The position numbers and the translations under genes were made by a program. Under the pieces are notes generated by a model. The model was not told the origin of the DNA. It was given only the letters and a program-made list of their open reading frames with translations, and did not search any database. This document shows positions 32,197 to 34,476 of a stretch of DNA of 34,476 bases, one piece after another. How positions within the stretch are numbered: position 1 is the stretch's first letter; each line of letters opens with the position of its first letter. Source of the stretch: an uncultured SAR116 cluster alpha proteobacterium (lineage in GTDB: Bacteria; Pseudomonadota; Alphaproteobacteria; Puniceispirillales; Marisalimonadaceae); NCBI GenBank assembly GCA_902623995.1, contig CACNWE010000016.1:1-34476 (forward strand), in the 5' to 3' direction.

Positions 32197-33672
32197 TTAT
32201 CTAATAATAAATGGATTTAAAACTGAAGTTTTTTCTGCAATCCATATAGATTTTGTTTGTAAAAATTCTTTAATGGACTCTTGCCCACTTTCTCTTCCTC
32301 TGCCTGATCTTTTATAACCACCAAACGGAGACATAAAACTAACAGCTCTATAAGTATTTACCCACACTGTACCTGCTCTCAAGGCATCTGACATTCTAAG
32401 AGCTCTTCCAATGTCATTAGTCCACACTCCGGCAGCTAATCCAAAAATCACATCATTTCCAATTTTTGTAGCCTCTTCTTCGTCTTTAAAACGAATTATA
32501 GATAATACCGGTCCAAAAACTTCTTCTTGAGCTATTCTCATATCATTATTAACGTCAGTAAAAATTGTTGGTTCTACAAATCTATTACCTTTTACATCTG
32601 TGCCAGAATATGCTTTACCACCTAAAAGACACTTTGCTCCCTCAGATTTTGCAATATCAATGTAGCTCATTATTTTTTCAAATTGCGGTTTAGTTGTTAC
32701 AGGGCCAACATGAGTGTCTAAAGACATAGGGTCTCCAATTTTTGCCTCACTCGCAACCTTTACAAGTCTTTCAACAAACTTTTCATAAATTGAATCTTGA
32801 ACTAAAAGTCGAGATCCAGCTATACATGTTTGGCCTGTTGCAGCAAATATTCCTGAAATCACACCCATAATGGCAGCCTCAAAATCAGCATCCTCAAAAA
32901 CAATATTAGGTGATTTTCCACCTAACTCTAAAGATACAGGCATTATCTTTTTTGCGGCAGTTTCATAAATTTTCTGTCCAGAAATATCTGATCCTGTAAA
33001 TGCAATTTTTGAAATATTTTTATGTTCGACAAGTGGTTGTCCGACTTCAATACCCATGCCTGTAACGCAATTAACAACACCGTCAGGAAAACCTGCTTCT
33101 GATATTAATTTCATAAACTCTAAAGTAGAAGCTGATGTAAATTCGGAAGGTTTAACCACAGCAGTATTGCCAGCTGCAAGTGCAGGAGCAAGTTTCCAAG
33201 ATAAAAGTAATAAAGGTGAATTCCATGCCGTTATCATACCAACAACACCAAATGGCTCATATTTTGTAAAGTTGAAAATACCAGGTTTGTCTGACGGTAA
33301 CACTGCTCCTTCAACTTTATCAGCTAGTCCGCCAAAATATCTATACCATTCTGCAAGATATTTAGTTTGTGCGCCCATTTCTGCTATAAGTTTTCCGTTA
33401 TCTTGAACTTCAATTTCTCCTAATTTCTGAGCATCTCGCTCTACAAGTTCTGCTAATCGAACTAATAATTTACCTCTTTCAGTTGGTTTTGTTTTAGACC
33501 AATTGTTTTCAAATACCTCTTTTGCTACATTCACAGCAGCATCAACATCATAGGCATCACCTTTTGCAACCTCAGCCCATTTTTCACATGTGTATGGATT
33601 CTCAGTTTCAAAATATTCACCACCATTTGGCAACATTTCTTTTCCATTAACAAAATGGTTGTATTTTTTCAT
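32197..33672 (-). CDS. NAD(P)-dependent aldehyde dehydrogenase
   Basis: A 491-residue member of the aldehyde dehydrogenase superfamily that oxidises an aldehyde to an acid. Counted from ATG 33672, key residues are Asn151 (AWNSP), Lys174-related cofactor segment (VVKPSEFTS), Glu249 (LELGGKSPN) and nucleophile Cys283 (GQTCIAGSR), with the FGPVLS and FGGYKRSGRGRESG blocks near the C-terminus. The GxGRE-type end resembles betaine aldehyde or gamma-aminobutyraldehyde dehydrogenases, but the substrate cannot be fixed. The longer version from TTG 33678 is ruled out because the GAGG at 33681-33684 would be only two bases away. A 163-base upstream gap probably holds its promoter. Confidence 0.95.
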   Translation of the reverse strand: MKKYNHFVNGKEMLPNGGEYFETENPYTCEKWAEVAKGDAYDVDAAVNVAKEVFENNWSKTKPTERGKLLVRLAELVERDAQKLGEIEVQDNGKLIAEMGAQTKYLAEWYRYFGGLADKVEGAVLPSDKPGIFNFTKYEPFGVVGMITAWNSPLLLLSWKLAPALAAGNTAVVKPSEFTSASTLEFMKLISEAGFPDGVVNCVTGMGIEVGQPLVEHKNISKIAFTGSDISGQKIYETAAKKIMPVSLELGGKSPNIVFEDADFEAAIMGVISGIFAATGQTCIAGSRLLVQDSIYEKFVERLVKVASEAKIGDPMSLDTHVGPVTTKPQFEKIMSYIDIAKSEGAKCLLGGKAYSGTDVKGNRFVEPTIFTDVNNDMRIAQEEVFGPVLSIIRFKDEEEATKIGNDVIFGLAAGVWTNDIGRALRMSDALRAGTVWVNTYRAVSFMSPFGGYKRSGRGRESGQESIKEFLQTKSIWIAEKTSVLNPFIIR

Positions 33673-33680
33673 ATGCAATA

Positions 33681-33684
33681 CCTC
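33681..33684 (-). promoter_or_regulatory. Ribosome binding site that fixes the aldehyde dehydrogenase start
   Basis: GAGG on the minus strand, 8 bases from ATG 33672 and too close to the in-frame TTG 33678. Confidence 0.75.
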
Positions 33685-33707
33685 TTTTAGTTTCTTTAAG
33701 TTATATA

Positions 33708-33770
33708 TTTCAAAATTTATTTAAACACTTTTGAAGACGTAGTTGAATATATAATTATACAATTTTGAAA
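33708..33770. promoter_or_regulatory. Inverted repeat in the aldehyde dehydrogenase upstream region
   Basis: TTTCAAAATT (33708-33717) and its exact complement AATTTTGAAA (33761-33770) flank 43 bases upstream of the aldehyde dehydrogenase start. Minus-strand TATAAT occurs between the arms. It could be a pair of regulator sites; AT-richness makes chance possible. Confidence 0.25.
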
Positions 33771-33835
33771 TAAATAATCATAGATACATACGAATTCGAT
33801 AATATAAATTAAAAATTAATATATTTATCTATTGT

Positions 33836-34476
33836 TTAAAACTTGAGTAGAAAATTCTCTAACAAGTAAAAATAATCGATTAAATCTTTATTAATAATTT
33901 TCTCATTCGACTTATGACCTTCTGAACCTGAACCAGGACCAATGTTTATAATATTAATATTATCATCTGCAAAATATCTTCCATCACTTACGCCAATAGA
34001 AGATAAAAACTCAAGTTTTTTGCCTGTGATCAAGCGCTTTGATTTTGATAGTTCTTTTAAATAGATATTAGATTTGTTTGACTTGAATGGATTTGTACCT
34101 GTTATAAATTTTATTTTAGCTGATTTATCTATTTTGAGTATAAAGCTTTTAATTTCATTAAATGCTTTTTTTACATTCTCTTTGTGCGTAATTCTTCTAT
34201 CTATAACAACTTTAGTCTTATAGGGTACTACGTTCACATTTTCTCCACCCGTTACAATACCTACATTTAGCGTTGATATTTGATTTCCAACATTATATTT
34301 TTTCAAATTTTTTTTAAATTCATTATTTAATTTGTTGATAATCCTCGCTGATTTATCAATTGCATTAATCCCTTTGTGTGGTTCACCTGCATGTGCGGTT
34401 TTACCAAAAACTTCAATTTCTAACCAAAAAACACCTCTTTCTTCTATAATCACATTATTATTAGTTGGGGCTCCTA
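33836..34476 (-). CDS. M20 family peptidase (ArgE/DapE-like), 5' end cut by the window edge
   Basis: The C-terminal 213 or so residues of an M20 metallopeptidase. The reading frame stays open to the right edge of the window: upstream of the GTG at 34451-34453 it reads GAPTNNNVIIEERGVFWLEI, the family's usual approach to the dimerisation domain, so that GTG is internal and the true start is outside. Visible features are the dimerisation-domain His in GKTAHAGEPHKG, the GGENVNVVP strand and KTKVVIDRR, SDGRYFADD, and the C-terminal metal-binding His in GPGSGSEGHKSNE. The family deacylates N-acyl amino acids (acetylornithine, succinyl-diaminopimelate and others). It lies 164 bases upstream of the aldehyde dehydrogenase gene, same strand. 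Confidence 0.88.
   Translation of the reverse strand, partial: GAPTNNNVIIEERGVFWLEIEVFGKTAHAGEPHKGINAIDKSARIINKLNNEFKKNLKKYNVGNQISTLNVGIVTGGENVNVVPYKTKVVIDRRITHKENVKKAFNEIKSFILKIDKSAKIKFITGTNPFKSNKSNIYLKELSKSKRLITGKKLEFLSSIGVSDGRYFADDNINIINIGPGSGSEGHKSNEKIINKDLIDYFYLLENFLLKF

Noticed and set aside
33836-34453. Reading the right-edge M20 gene as a complete short protein from GTG 34453
   Set aside because: The frame continues upstream to the edge with family-typical sequence (GAPTNNNVIIEERG) and the N-terminal catalytic half is missing, so the gene is cut by the window rather than being short.

Overview
The window is strongly AT-rich, tightly packed with genes, and every protein reads as bacterial. 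Gene content (TPP-riboswitch thiamine salvage, phytanoyl-CoA-type dioxygenases, MmgE/PrpD, enolase-superfamily acid-sugar enzymes, PAS_7-type hybrid kinases, class III cyclases) suggests a marine, streamlined-type alphaproteobacterium of the SAR11/HIMB59/AEGEAN-169/SAR116 kind. The clade is inferred from composition and gene families only; there is no rRNA here to fix it. I saw no tRNA, rRNA, CRISPR array, insertion sequence or phage gene, and no gap above 300 bases without a gene.

Layout. (1) 13-3741, minus strand: a TPP riboswitch followed by thiM, thiE, a short-chain dehydrogenase and an MFS transporter, packed as one operon. (2) 3853-8535, plus strand: a class III adenylate cyclase fused to an alpha/beta hydrolase, an acyl-CoA dehydrogenase and an ADP-forming acyl-CoA synthetase. 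(3) 8625-17422, plus strand: a five-gene signalling module made of a metallo-beta-lactamase-fold hydrolase, a stand-alone cyclic-nucleotide-binding domain, a 2082-residue soluble hybrid histidine kinase with twelve tandem PAS domains, a single-domain receiver, and a receiver-cyclase. (4) 17425-20035, minus strand: glucokinase, an RraA-like protein and a phytanoyl-CoA dioxygenase-like protein. (5) 20125-21944, plus strand: a secreted PQQ-type aldose dehydrogenase and a glutathione S-transferase. (6) 21945-27825: a SAM methyltransferase, an acidic tandem-repeat protein, a secreted thermonuclease, an NTF2-like small protein, an EamA transporter, uracil-DNA glycosylase and a second PhyH-like dioxygenase. 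(7) 27970-34476: a catabolic set with a mandelate-racemase-like enolase, cupin, MmgE/PrpD, M20 carbamoylase/amidase, aldehyde dehydrogenase and the 3' part of a second M20 peptidase that runs off the right edge.

The most interesting part is region 3. Its genes overlap or nearly touch, so they should be co-expressed, and together they hold phosphorelay input (12 PAS, HisKA/HATPase, two receivers), two separate receiver outputs, a cyclic-nucleotide synthase-like domain, an isolated cyclic-nucleotide sensor with an intact phosphate-binding cassette, and an MBL hydrolase that might be a phosphodiesterase. The cyclase keeps its metal and base-recognition residues but has Asn where the transition-state Arg is expected. 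The PAS array has a regular period of about 127 residues with three subfamilies and a visible block duplication. Second in interest are the MFS/SDR pair under TPP-riboswitch control (candidate thiamine-precursor uptake and conversion) and the 45-bp tandem-repeat gene with signs of recent expansion.

All calls rest on reading motifs by eye; no database search was run.
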